Shown here piece after piece: positions 35,729 to 47,179 of a stretch of DNA of 64,000 nucleotides (positions within the stretch are counted from its first letter, which is position 1; each line of letters starts with the position of its first letter). The stretch covers positions 158,306,667-158,370,666 of the forward strand of contig CM075673.1 of assembly GCA_037962975.1 (NCBI GenBank), given 5' to 3'. The notes under the pieces are model-generated. The model was given only the letters and a program-made list of their open reading frames with translations. It made no database searches and was not told the origin of the DNA. The translations under genes were made by a program, and so were the position numbers. The stretch is from Clitoria ternatea (taxonomy: Eukaryota; Streptophyta; Magnoliopsida; Fabales; Fabaceae).

Positions 35729-37760
35729 TGTCGCAACCTGGATCGCGACGGCGCGACGAGAGAGAGAAAATGGAACAGGGAGTCGCCACCAACGTTTTTA
35801 TCCATAGGAAAAACATTGGGAAAAACTAGGTTCAGTAAAGCACTGGTTAAAAAAATTGAAATCCAAGTTCGGGAGTCGGTTATGAGTAGGGAAGGTATTA
35901 GCACCCTACATCGCCTGTCAATGACAGTACCAAGATTGAAAATGCGCAACATAAATAGCCCTACAAAAGATGATTTATTTCTTCCCTTTTATTTTGAAAA
36001 TGATAGAATGGAGTGAGAGAACTGTAGAAACATAGAATGTTGAAGCGGGGTCAATGGGACGCTTCGTCCGAATTAAACCCGTCTTCAATATGAGACAGAG
36101 GAGGTGAGAGAATGCCAATAAGACGTCATGTCGAAATTAGACATCCTCGGGTAAAAGGATAGGGATAGGAAAGGGGTAAGCGGGACGTCTTGTCCTAAGT
36201 ATCCCTTCCCTATGAAATTATGGCGAGGCTTGGGCAAAAACTATGGGGAAACCAACAAGACGTCACGTCTAAATTGATTTTCACGGAAGTGACCAAAAAA
36301 GGACATTTATGAGAGAAACATAAAAAATAAAGAAGTAAATCAGCAAAAAAAAGGAAATAAGAAAGATGGGCCCGACAGGAGTTAAAGTCCTGCTCCTACG
36401 TATTCTTGAATTATCAAGAAATCAGGGTTACGTAGTTCTAAATATTACTATTTTTAGGAAGGAATTTGAAAGATGTTGATGGATATCATTAAAGAGGAAG
36501 ATTCATGCAAAGCAAGGTTCTTCGCACGTGCACGAATCCTAAAAGGGTTGTGTAGACAGGAGTGCTCCCGTACGACACTATTTTTTACAAAATCGTTTTT
36601 TTTATTATGTCTGCTTATTACGGAAAAGGATAAAAAAAATACTAACAGTGAAAACTATTGGTACGCAGACAACTATAATTAACAGACAGCAAACTCACGG
36701 GAAAGTAAAAAAAAGGGGAACTGAAAGCAAAGGAAATAAGGAAAAGAGTGGAACCGGTGTGATGAGCTAGGAACCAATGAGGGAGGTCGAGCGCAGTGAC
36801 GGTGTCTGATTTCGGGCTCGCACGCTGGCAGAGACAATGGACCGGAGTTGGACCCGAACTGGAAACCTGAAGGTCACGACCGGTGTTGTGGGAAGTTGAT
36901 CCGGGGTGAATGCTGTTGAGCAGTAACGAAGATTGACAAGGTAATGCATTGGAATTGGAACGGCGTTGGTTCTGTGATAACGGAGCACGTTCGGGGTATG
37001 GACGATGTAGGAGCAGTGGCTTTGTGTAGTAAAAAAAACTTCAAACCTTTTTCGAACTAAGGGGGTCTTTTGTGGTGACTAAGGCCAGTCCACTGGTTTC
37101 AGGTGGGGAGGTCAATTAAGGGTCTTGAGGAATCAGAGAGAATTTCAGAAGAGTTTTCTCGTGAAGAGGGAGAATCTTAGGAACCAACCCCTTGAGCTCC
37201 CTTGGTTGGGGCATTTATAGGGCCTTCAAGTCATGGGCTGAGGGTTTTGGGACAACCAGAACTCCCACTCACCCATTCGTGTAGTGGTGTGCAGCTCTGG
37301 CCATTATCATTGGTGGGGAGCAGGGTTTTCAGTGGGTTTTTTTTAATTGCCCACTTCCGCCTCCCTGTCTGCCATTTTCCAGGGAGTGCGATTCCAGGTC
37401 ACCGCGCATAAGCTTCCGACCTCGTCCCTCCGTTGTCAAATTTGTGACACCGGTTAGCAAAGCCATTGGTTGGACGGAGTCTCCACTGATCCGATGTGGG
37501 GCCTTAAGAACCATTACCTGTGTCTTCACACCGGCTGAATCTTTCAATGTAATCACAGGGGCCGGTGTGCCTATCTTAATCTGTCCACTTTCCTTGGGGC
37601 CGGACTGGCCTGTCATTCTGCTCCGGTGCATGACATCGGTCCGGTGTTAACTTAGGCCTTGTCCGGTGTTGCCAACTTCAAGGCCGGGTCCGGTGTTGCC
37701 AATTTCAAGGCCGGGTCCGGTGTTATAACAATTTGGGCCGGACCGAAAGAGGTGTTCACA
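35729..37760 (-). repeat. Ogre 3' LTR
   Basis: 2032 bp, the same length as its partner. U3 lies at the 37760 side and contains repeated GTCCGGTGTTGCCAA units (about 37660-37725). A minus-strand TATA box (CTATAAAT, 37221-37213) marks the promoter. Confidence 0.97.
37213..37221 (-). promoter_or_regulatory. Ogre 3' LTR TATA box
   Basis: CCCTATAAAT on the minus strand sits in a GC-rich setting about 540 bp from the U3 start. The identical box in the 5' LTR at 55545-55537 would drive the genomic RNA. Confidence 0.65.
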
Positions 37761-37835
37761 GATGCCCCTCTTTACTCTCTTTCACAAGAGAAATGTAAAT
37801 TTCCAAGGTGAAAGGGGAGTAAAGATATGAACACC
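37751..37835. repeat. Imperfect inverted repeat spanning LTR end and polypurine tract
   Basis: The left arm 37751-37785 (GGTGTTCA, CTTTACTC, TTTCAC blocks) is mirrored by the right arm 37807-37835 (GTGAAA, GAGTAAAG, TGAACACC). The three blocks match exactly, separated by short unmatched parts. Confidence 0.75.
37761..37785 (-). other. Ogre polypurine tract
   Basis: The minus strand reads GAAAGAGAGTAAAGAGGGGCATC immediately before the 3' LTR start TGTGAACACC: a purine run suited to plus-strand priming. Confidence 0.8.
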
Positions 37836-37894
37836 GATGTAGGGGCTAAGTAGGACCAAAATCCGGTGTGGGGCTTAATGATGTGGCATTTTAA

Positions 37895-38087
37895 ACAGCC
37901 GACGTGTCTCAAATGTGGTCCACGTCACTGGGTGACTGAGCATTCCACGTGTCATCAGCTAACTGGCTCTTTTTCAAAATTTAAAATTCACGCCATTGGG
38001 CCGGAATGCCAAAAGTCGGCCCTTTTTAATGGGCCATGGGCCGGAATGCGGAGGGTTCTGGATCTCCGCTCCTCCCTCTATAAAAGC
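37895..38087 (+). promoter_or_regulatory. Promoter of the antisense Ogre gene
   Basis: A good TATA box, CTATAAAAGC (38078-38087), lies about 200 bp before the ATG at 38291. Upstream are three ACGT-core motifs: GACGTGTC (about 37902), CCACGTCA (about 37919) and the G-box CCACGTGTCATC (about 37946). The TATA box, spacing and ACGT cores are the usual parts of a plant pol II promoter, pointing in the opposite direction to the LTR promoter. Activity is inferred. Confidence 0.65.
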
Positions 38088-38290
38088 AACTTCGGGGATC
38101 CATCATTTTCACTCCTTTCTTGATATTGAAGTGCTGTCTCTCCGACGTTCAACCTCTCCGGTGTTCAAAGTTCTCCTCCGGCGTTAAAGCTTTTTCTCCG
38201 GTGTTACGTCCTGGCTCGTACTAAAAGAACTGCACGCATCGCCTCAGCAGGTAGCCATCCCACCCTTCACTTTAATTTCGTAGATAGGTC

Positions 38291-40678
38291 ATGGGGGACA
38301 CCGGTTCGAGTAATGACTCCATTGAGGTCCTGTCTGGTCCTCCTTCAATTACATCCCGGCGTCAGCCGGGTGGAGTTTCGAGCCGAGGTCCGAGTCACCA
38401 AAGTAGGGCAACTTCGGGAGCTTCACATCGGTTCGTCTCATCAGGGCACCGTTTCTCCGCATTGCCTTTGTGGGAAACAGAGGGGTTTGACACATCGTCA
38501 GGCTCCTCGTTTAACTTTGGCACTGCTAGTGAAGGGGGAAGCAGTGCCGATTTAAATCTTACTGACGATGTGGCCTTTTACAGTTGTATTCCCTTTCTTC
38601 GCCATACCGTCCGAATGGCTTCTGAAAATTCCTCCACCGGTGTTGCTGTGATTACTAACCCTATTGAGACAAATGTCTTGGCACACCGGATCAACTGGTT
38701 AGCTGAGAAGGCCAGGGATCCTTACTTATGGGTTCATGAAGACCCAAAGACAATTGTCTCCCGGTATGCTGAAGATGCTGCCGATGTCACCATCAAAGAT
38801 GTCGTTGTTCATGCCGATGTTAAGCATGAAAATGACTTTACTGTATTCTGCCCCCAAACCTCGGACAGGATCTACCATCAACCGGGGTCAAGGAACCTCT
38901 TTATGTATGAGATGGTCTTTTTTAAGATCGGCGTCCGCTTCCCATTGACGGAGTTTGAGATGGGGGTACTCCGGTTTTTTGACTGCGCTCCTAGCCAACT
39001 TCATCCCAATGGCTGGGGCTTGGTAAGGTCCCTGGAGGTGCTTGGGGAGTACTTCCACTTTGTCCCCACAGTGGCCCTCTTTTTCACTTATTGCAGGGTG
39101 ATGCGCCGGGGTAACTCTGGAGGGGGTCTAGGCTTCATCAACCTCCGCTGCGACTCAAAGGTGGTTAACTTCGAAAGTTACACCGAATCGGCCAAGACGG
39201 ACGGGGTCAGTTTCAAACATTCCTATGTCAAAGTCGAGGTCAATGCTGGTAGGCCGGTGTTCTGGGAGAATTCTGATTTTTCCAGAAAGTTTTACACCGG
39301 TTGGACTCATGAACACTTTCTCCTGACAAGCAATGCCTACATCGTCAGTGAGAGTACTTTGTCAACTGAGTCCAAGAAGGTCCTGGACGCTCTAAAGGGT
39401 TATTCAGCCATTGCCAAATTTTCCTGCAAGAGGCTTTTGGGGACGGAGTCGGGCCGGGATGCTTACCTTGGTAGATATTGTTTAACTTCACCCCCTTCTA
39501 TTATATATTCACACCGGTACTAACATCGTTTCTTTTTTTTCTTTCCAGGCGAGATGGCTCGGATAGACATCCTCAGAAAACTGAGGGAGGCTGCCGAAGC
39601 TCGGAACGCTGCTGCTGCAGCACAGGAGAATAGGGTGACTCCTCGTCGCACCCCGGCCAAGATGGTGAGCATTCCGGCCGAAAATGTTGGGGCGATGAAT
39701 CTGAGGCCAGCTGAGAGAGTCCCAATAAAAAGGAAGTCCCACCCCGGCACAACCTCCAGGTCGAAAAAGCACAAGGCTCCAAAGGTTGTGGCCGAGGTAA
39801 AGGTACCAAGGGAGGAAGAGGCCGGTCCTGTAAATATTTCTCCAGTCCGGTCTCAACCTGAGGACATCGTTGTCAACTCCCGCCTCTCGGACTTTCTAGA
39901 GTATATGGGAGGGACACCGGCTCGGGTCTATATCCCCTTCAAGCTCAAAGCCGATCTCCCTGCTTCTGAAGCTCAGTCTGCTGCCGAAGCAGCTATTTTT
40001 AATTTGGTTGAGGTAGCCGGGGTCCTCAGCTCTTTAGGCCGCTCTTACTACTCCGGAGTCGAGGCCAAGGAATGCCTAGACCGGATGAAGAAAGCTGAGG
40101 CCTTGAGAGTCGAGGCTCAGACTGCTTTGACCCAGAAGGAGCAGGAGCTGGCCAAGAGCAAGGAGGACCTGTCCGAACTCGCTGCTGCTTACACATCGGC
40201 TGCCAAGAGGGCAGATGCTGCTGAGGCTAAGGCTAAGGCTTCAGAGGACGCTCTCCAAGCTCTCCGGACCGAACTGGATGAAGCCAAAGCTGCGAAGGCC
40301 GAGGTGGACGAGAAAAACAAAGAACTATCTGGGAAGCTTGCCGATGTGCAGGAAGAACAAGCGAAGGAGCGGATGGAAGCCGAGGAGCAGATGGCTGAAT
40401 TTTTGGTACTGGCCGATGTCACCTTCAGTTCTGCCGTTCGCCAGGTTGTACACCGGAATTCCGCTGTTCAACTTAACCTGAACGGTATAGGTGTCTACTA
40501 TGAATTTCATGGTGGCCACCTATATGCCATGGACCGGGGTCAGGCTTCGGAACCTGAGGATATTCCTTATGAACTGATGCCCCTCCCCGAAGGCCAAAGC
40601 ATGGAACTGAGGACGGTGTCAGAGGAATCCGAGAGGACAGCCTCCGCTAGACCGGACTCTCCAGCACCCAACTCTTAG
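38291..40678 (+). CDS. Antisense additional ORF of the Ogre element, spliced, 769 aa
   Basis: It is encoded on the strand opposite to gag-pol. Exon 1 is 38291-39470, the intron 39471-39548 (GTAGAT...TTTCCAG), exon 2 39549-40678; splicing keeps the frame and gives 769 residues without a stop. Residues about 95-370 match the putative-gypsy-transposon family (Pfam PF04195-like): YEMVFFKIGVRFPLTEFEMG and LHPNGWGLVRSLEVL are typical. Exon 2 has a basic, possibly nuclear-targeting stretch (IKRKSHPGTTSRSKKHK) and an Ala/Glu/Lys-rich coiled coil, then an acidic tail. It has its own TATA box and 3' signals. Its function is unknown. Tat-lineage elements are known to carry such additional ORFs. It is intact although pol is dead. 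Confidence 0.88.
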
Positions 40679-40790
40679 GTTTTTTCTTTTTTCTCTTAGC
40701 CTTGTTCCGGGATGGGCTCCGGAGTTTTAATTTTTGTAATGGCCTCAGTGCCCTCTATTAATACAATGCAATTTTCATCCATTTGCTTGT
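40679..40790 (+). terminator. 3' end region of the antisense gene
   Basis: A T-rich stretch, TTTTAATTTTTGTAATGG and AATACAATGCAA (about 40760-40771), fits plant near-upstream polyadenylation signals. The cleavage site is inferred, not shown. Confidence 0.45.
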
Positions 40791-41297
40791 CTTCCCTTTT
40801 CTTTCAAAATGTTTCCAAGTATCTCTCTCTTGTGACTGGTATGAGATAACGACTTGAAGTAACACCGTCTAATCATCAATTTAGAATTAGGACTTCATCA
40901 TTTTAATTCGAACATTGTCTTTTGCGAAGCATAGAACCTCGGATTAGCGTATCATGGCCACCCCGTCCACAACTTCGATTAACCTTTGAACCTCCGGTGT
41001 AATTGGCCTGACATCGGTCTTGGCAACAACCCTTAACCCAATTCTATCCGAGGTAGGTTTCATGACACCATTTGTTACACCCCGAAGTAGTAAGCGGTGT
41101 AACCATTGGGACACCGTCCCTCGTAACTTGACAGGGTCTAGTTCATTTGACCTTGAGGGTCATGACACCGTCCTTTGGATCACCACTTGTCTTGGAATAG
41201 AGTGGACCTCCTCTACCTAGTGTTCATATCGGATCAACACCGTTTTTTTTTTTTTGAAGAATCAAGAGAGCTTCTTTTTTTTTTAACATACGGTGGG
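40791..41297. other. Ogre spacer between antisense gene and tandem array
   Basis: About 500 bp with no convincing frame. Several ACACCG motifs (about 40862, 41098, 41166) echo those in the LTR and antisense promoter. A T10 run and a T10-type run lie at about 41245-41285. Confidence 0.5.
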
Positions 41298-42560
41298 TGA
41301 TAGGAAGGTAAGAGTGGGGAATTGCCCCTTGACTGAAGATAAAATATGGGGTGTGGCCCTTGATTTATGGAAGAGTAAGAAAAACTGGGGTTGTCTTTCG
41401 ACTGACAGGAAAATAAATGTGGGGTGTGGCCCTTGGTTTGTAGAATGGTAAAGGTGGGGGATTGCCCCTTGGCTGACAGGAACAATGACTGTGGGGTGTG
41501 GCCCTTGGTTTGCAGAAAGGTAAAGGTGGGGGATTGCCCCTTGGTTGACAGGAATAATGACTGTGGGGTGTGGCCCTTGGTTTGCAGAATGGTAAAGGTG
41601 GGGGATTGCCCCTTGGCTGACAGGAACAATGACTGTGGGGTGTGGCCCTTGGTTTACAGAAAGGTAAAGGTGGGGGATTGCCCCTTGATTGACAGGAAAA
41701 TAAGTGTGGGGTGTAGCCCTTGGTTTGCAGAAAGGTAAAGGTGGGGGATTGCCCCTTGATTGACAGGAAAATAAGTGTGGGGTGTGGCCCTTGGTTTGCA
41801 GAATGGTAAAGGTGGGGGATTGCCCCTTGGCTGACAGGAAAATAAATATGGGGTGTGGCCCTTGGTTTGCAGAAAGGTAAAGGTGGGGGATTGCCCCTCG
41901 GCTGACAGGAACAATGACTGTGGGGTGTGGCCCTTGGTTTGCAGAAAGGTAAAGGTGGGGGATTGCCCCTTGATTGATAGGAAAATAACTGTGGGGTGTG
42001 GCCCTTGGTTTGCAGAAAGGTAAAGGTGGGGGATTACCCCTTGATTGACAGGAAAATAAGTATGGGGCGTGGCCCTTGGTTTGTAGAAAGGTAAAGGTGG
42101 GGGATTGCCCCTTGATTGACAGGAAAATAACTGTGGGGTGTGGCCCTTGGTTTGCAGAAAGGTAAAGGTGGGGGATTGCCCCTTGATTGACAGGAAAATA
42201 ACTGTGGGGTGTGGCCCTTGGTTTGCAGAAAGGTAAAGGTGGGGGATTGCCCCTTGATTGACAGGAAAATAAGTGTGGGGTGTGGCCCTTGGTTTACAGA
42301 ACGGTAAAGGTGGGGGATTGCCCCTTGGCTGACAGGAAAATAAATGTGGGGTGTGGCCCTTGGTTTGCAGAAAGGTAAAGGTGGGGGATTTCCCCTCGGC
42401 TGACAGGAACAATGACTGTGGGGTGTGGCCCTTGGTTTGTAGAAAAGTAAAGGTGGGGATTGCCCCTTGACTGACAGGAAAATAAATGTGGGGTGTGGCC
42501 CTTGGTTTTCGGAAAGGTAAAGGTGGGGAATTGCCCCTTGACTGATAGGAAAAACCCGGG
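41298..42560. repeat. Tandem array of 71-72-bp units in the Ogre 3' region
   Basis: About 17 units, each containing GGTAAAGGTGGGGGATTGCC, CCTTGATTGACAGGAA and TGTGGGGTGTGGCCCTTGG. Measured spacings between successive GGTAAAGG copies are 72, 72 and 71-72. Decayed units with GATGCCCCAGTTTG continue to about 42690. Because 72 is a multiple of three, long false frames appear on both strands. Confidence 0.95.
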
Positions 42561-43543
42561 GGGGATGCCCCAGTTTGACATGATTGGATGAAATCTTGGG
42601 GAACTGCCCCTTGAATGAAAGAACAAACCCAGGGAGATGCCCCAGTTTGGGTTGACCGGGAAGTGCAGTCCCACTGGGGAAGGATTTGGGAAGTGTAGTT
42701 TTTGGTGATTATGGTTCCGCTGGGGGATGAGAACTTGGGAAGTGCCAGCTTTGGCGATTGTGATTTCACTGGGGATGCCAATCTACTGATTTCTCTTGGG
42801 GAAAACTTTTGGTCCGGATCTTTGGTGTCAGGTTCTTCATTTCTGTGTGACGTAGTTCCATCACCCTTCAAAACAGATGGTTAGAAGCATGAGTAATCAA
42901 AAGAATTGACATTTCGAGCGACCTTTCCTAAGAGATAGGCTTTCAAGATAACTCATGGATGAGATAGAGACAAATTCTGTCTTCCAGGAACATAATTAAC
43001 AGAATTGGTTATGCTTTCTCACGGGCCGGGTCTGACACCAGGATACAGTTCGTTTCACCACGACTTTTCATTTCATCACTTTTCATTTCAAAAATTTCCT
43101 CTTAAGAAAAACTTGTTCGTTTATAAGATTCAGCCGTAGACTCAGGGGAAGGAAAGGGAAAGCTTATTTTATTATTGAATATAAGTATGTACATTGGTAA
43201 TGAAGGTAAAGGTAACAAAAACATATGTATAAACAATTAAAAGGTGGGAGAGAAAGAAGGCCTTTTGAACCCTCCAGCGACTCCCCGCGAGTGATAAGAA
43301 TCTGGATCTTTCCTCACGACTTCAAGACCATCCTCTGATTTTACTTCTGGGAAATGATTTTGACAAAGATGCGCGTGCCTGACCATTTTTCCTTCTCTAA
43401 AGAGTTCACGTCCTTACGCCTGAACTTGTGGCTTTTATTCTACCTGAGCCGCCCTTCCGGGTTTTCGACTCATCAAGCAGCTCTAATTTTTGCCTAGGCT
43501 GCCCCATGGGTTTTCAGCCTAGCGAGCACCCTTTTTTTTTTTT
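42561..43543. other. Ogre spacer between tandem array and pol
   Basis: Decayed repeat units give way to unique non-coding sequence with no supported gene. Downstream of the pol stop (minus strand) is a T-rich run at 43530-43545. Confidence 0.5.
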
Positions 43544-44937
43544 TTAGGCAAAATATTTCTTCACCGCGTCGACGTTCACAGGAATTGGTAGATCCTCTCC
43601 ATCCATGTTGGTGAGGATTAGAGCTCCTCCAGAGAAAACCTTCTTCACGACGTATGGTCCTTCGTAATTAGGTGTCCATTTCCCTCGGATGTCCTTTTGG
43701 ATTGGCAAGATTTTCTTGAGGACTAGGTCTCCTTCTTGGAATTGTCGAGGTCATACCTTCTTTTCAAATGCTCGTTTTATACGCTTTTGATACAGCTGAC
43801 CATGACAAAGGGCCGTTAATCTCTTCCCATCAATCAGATTTAACTGGTCATGTCGAGTTTGGGTCCATTCAGCTTCCTTTAATTCCGCCTCCATTATCAC
43901 TCGAAGAGAAGGGATCTCTACTTTGAAAGGCAGGACCGCCTCCATACCATAAACCAGGGAGAATGGAGTTGCCCCAGTTGAGGTTCGGACCGAGGTACGA
44001 TACCCATGTAAAGCAAAGGGGAGCATTTCGCTCCAATCTCTGTAGGTCACAACCATTTTCTGTATAATCTTCTTGATGTTTTTATTGGCTGCCTTGACTG
44101 CCCCATTCATTTTAGGGCGATACGGGGAGGAATTATGATGGTGGATTTTGAAGTTTTCACAAAGTTCCTTCATCATTTTGTTATTCAAATTCATGCCATT
44201 ATCAGTGATGATCTGACTCGGCAGACCGTACCGGCATATCAGTTCACGCTTGACAAATTTAACCACAACACTCCTTGTCACATTGGCGTACGAAGCAGCT
44301 TCTACCCATTTTGTGAAATAGTCAATAGCGACTAAAATGAAACGATGACCGTTAGAGGCTTTTGGCTCGATGGGTCCAATGACGTCTATACCCTACATTG
44401 AAAAGGGCCATGGTGCTGACAAGACATTCAGAGAAGACGGGGAAGCATGAATATGGTCTGCGTATATCTGACATTTGTGACACTTACGAACATAGGCAAA
44501 ACAGTCTGACTCCATGGTCATCCAGTAGTAACCAGCCCTCAAAATCTTTCTTGACATGGCGTGTCCGTTAGTGTGAGTTCCAAAACATCCCTCGTGGACA
44601 TCCCTCATGACTTTACTTGCTTCGTCAGTGTCGATGCAACGAAGAAGGACAGAGTCGTAATTTCTCTTATAAAGCACATCACCGTTTAAAAAGAAACCCA
44701 TGGCGAGCCGTCGCAGGGTTCTCTTATCATTCTCTGTAGCGCCTTCGGGATATTCTTGATTTTGGACATACCTCTTGATATCGTGGTACCAAGGCTTCCC
44801 ATCTGACTCCTTTTCAATCATCTGGCAATATGCGGGTTCGTGGTGCTGCACTATTTCAATGAGAGGCATGTCGTAATCATTGCTCACCTTGAACATTGAT
44901 GCTAGGGTAGCCAAAGCATCAGCCATTTGGTTGTCCT
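43544..44937 (-). pseudogene. Ogre integrase, broken
   Basis: Minus strand. It continues from RNase H in a new frame after a one-base frameshift near 44938. The HHCC zinc-binding region is seen at about 44610-44450 (HEGCFGTHTNGH, then CHKCQIYAD). The catalytic core follows, with ITDNGMNLNN (about 44215-44187) carrying the second Asp. The third catalytic residue is lost: MNGAVKAANKNIKK has Lys (44093-44095) where the family has Glu. Stops lie at 44393-44395 (TAG) and 43751-43753 (TGA). The C-terminal part runs to the natural stop at 43544. It cannot act as an integrase as it stands. Confidence 0.9.
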
Positions 44938-46987
44938 CCGGGGAACATGGTGAAAAGAAACATCATCAAATTCCTTAATCAACTCTTTGATACGAGTTTG
45001 ATAGGGAATTAATTTACTGTCTCTAGTCTCCCACTCTCCTTTTAGTTGGTGGATGACCAGGGCAGAATCCCCGTATACTTCCAATTTCTTCACTTTGGCA
45101 TCCAATGCTGCTTGGATTCCCAGAGAACACGCCTCGTACTCAGCGATGTTATTGGTACAATCAAAACATAATCGAGCACAAACGGGGATAAGTTCTCTGT
45201 CAGGTGAAATGAGGATTGCTCCGATTCCGTGTCCTAATGCGTTAGAAGCACCATCAAACCTTAGGGTCCATTTATCCTTTTGGGCTCCTTCTTCATCAAT
45301 CAGGGCCATGATATCTTTGTCCGGGAAGTCAAACTGCATGGGCTGATAATCTCTTATGGGTTGATGAGCTAGGTAGTCAGCCAGAACACTTCCTTTTATA
45401 GCCTTCTGAGTGACATAGACTATATCGTACTCAGTTAGCAGGACCTGCCATCGAGCAATCCTTCCGGTCAAGGCAGGTTTTTCAAAGATATATTTGACAG
45501 GGTCCATTTTGGAAACTAGCCAAGTAGTATGGCTTATCATGTATTGTCTCAAACGTCGGGCTGCCCATGCTAACGCACAACAGGTCCTTTCCAGAGCAGA
45601 ATACCTCATCTCACAGTCAGTGAACTTCTTGCTTAGATAATAAGTGGCATGTTCTTTCTTCCCAGTCTCATCATGTTGCCCCAACACACAACCTATGGAT
45701 TCATCTAACACTGTAAGGTATAAAATGAGTGGTCTTCCCGGGGTAGGTGGGATCAAAACTGGCGGGTTCTGCAAGTACTGCTTTATCTTTTCAAAAGCCT
45801 TTTGACAATCCTCGTTCCATTGAACTGGTTGGTTCTTACGGAGCAATTTGAAAATTGGCTCGCATGTTGCCGTCAACTGTGAGATGAAGCGAGCGATGTA
45901 ATTTAATCTCCCTAAGAAACCTCTAACTTCCTTTTCTGTACGGGGAGGAGGCATTTCAAGAATGGCTTTAACTTTGTCAGGGTCGACCTCTATGCCTCTC
46001 TTGCTTACTATGAATCCCAGTAATTTCCCGGATCTTGCGCCGAAGGTGCACTTGGCTGGGTTCAGCCTAAGCTTGAATTTCCTCAACCTTTCGAAGAGTT
46101 TCCTTAGGTCTTCCATATGCTCTTCATCCGTTTTAGACTTGGCAATAATATCATCGACGTAAACCTCTACCTCTTTGTGCATCATGTCATGGAAAATGGT
46201 TACCATGGCCCTTTGGTAAGTTGCTCCGGCATTCTTTAGACCAAAAGACATCACCTTATAACAGAAGGTTCCCCACAAGGTGACAAATGTGGTTTTTTCC
46301 ATATCCTCGGGCACCATCTTAATTTGATTGTATCCGGAGAAACCGTCTATGAATGAAAAGATCGTATGTTGCGTGGTATTGTCGACCAGAACATCAATCT
46401 GAGGCAGGGAAAAATCATCCTTGGGGCTAGCCCTGTTCAAATCGCGATAGTCCACGCACATTCGTACTTTGCCATCCTTTTTCGGGACCGGGACGATATT
46501 TGCCACCCACTGTGGGTATTTTGCCACGGCTAAGAACCCGACATCAAATTGCTTCTTGACTTATTCCTTGATTTTCAAAAGCATCTCAGGTTTCATACGT
46601 CGCAGCTTCTGCTTTACTGGCGGACATTCGGGTTTTAATGGTAACCTATGTTCGACAATGCTATTGTCCAGTCCCGGCATATCTTGGTAAGACCAGGCGA
46701 AAACATCGCTGAACTCTCTCAACAACCCAATCAGTTCCTGCCTCTGTTCTTTACTTAACGAGGTACCAATTTTGACTTCCTTTTTAACTCCTCCAATTCC
46801 CAAATCGATAACCTCGGCTATCTCTAAGTAGGGCAGAATTTCCCTATCCTCTTGTTCTAATAACCGGGTTAACTCAGGCGAGGGATCATAGTCTTCATCA
46901 TATTCCTCATTGGCGCAATCAGTTAGACAGTCAGAATCGTGAAATAAGACCGAATTCTCACTATTCTCAGATGAATCGCTTTCGGAT
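44938..46987 (-). pseudogene. Ogre reverse transcriptase and RNase H, broken
   Basis: Minus strand, starting at the intron acceptor. The pre-RT segment includes LLREFSDVFAWSYQDMPGLD (about 46730-46670). A TAA stop at 46561-46563 interrupts the frame, which then stays open to 44940. RT motifs are KDGKVRMCVDYRDLNRAS (about 46480-46430), FMS/FGLKNAGATYQRAM and the catalytic YVDDIIAKS (about 46157-46130). RNase H shows the first Asp in FDGASNALGHGIGA (about 45260) and YGDSALVIHQLKG (about 45085). Apart from the stop and the terminal frameshift, the protein is well preserved. Confidence 0.92.
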
Positions 46988-47179
46988 CTGTATTTTCAGT
47001 GTATCATAGTAAATGAAAAGGAAAACAAGCAAGAGAAAGGTTTAAATAATAGGTTACTAAATAGATCAAGCTATTTGGAAACTGACGGCATTTATTATTC
47101 AAACAAACGAACAAGTTTTTATTGTTACAAAATGAGATCCCGAAGCATAGCTAAAGGATCGAACAGAAAACATGATTAC
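46988..47179 (-). other. Ogre intron between protease and RT
   Basis: Minus strand: donor AAA|GTAATC (47179) and acceptor TGAAAATACAG (46988), 192 bp. The intron holds stops in the gag-protease frame. Splicing joins ...ISS-K to SESDSSENSENS in the frame that leads into RT. An intron at this place is characteristic of Ogre elements. Confidence 0.8.

Noticed and set aside
35816..36016. Frame of 66 codons nearly identical at 54141-54341
   Set aside because: The near identity reflects the two LTRs of one element, not a conserved gene.
41298..42560. Regularly spaced repeats, superficially like a CRISPR array
   Set aside because: Whole units are repeated without unique spacers, within a plant retrotransposon.
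41654..42871. Long minus-strand frame of about 405 codons rich in Pro, Thr and Gln
   Set aside because: It is a translation of the 72-bp tandem array, whose length is a multiple of three. Frames of similar repeat type exist on the other strand.
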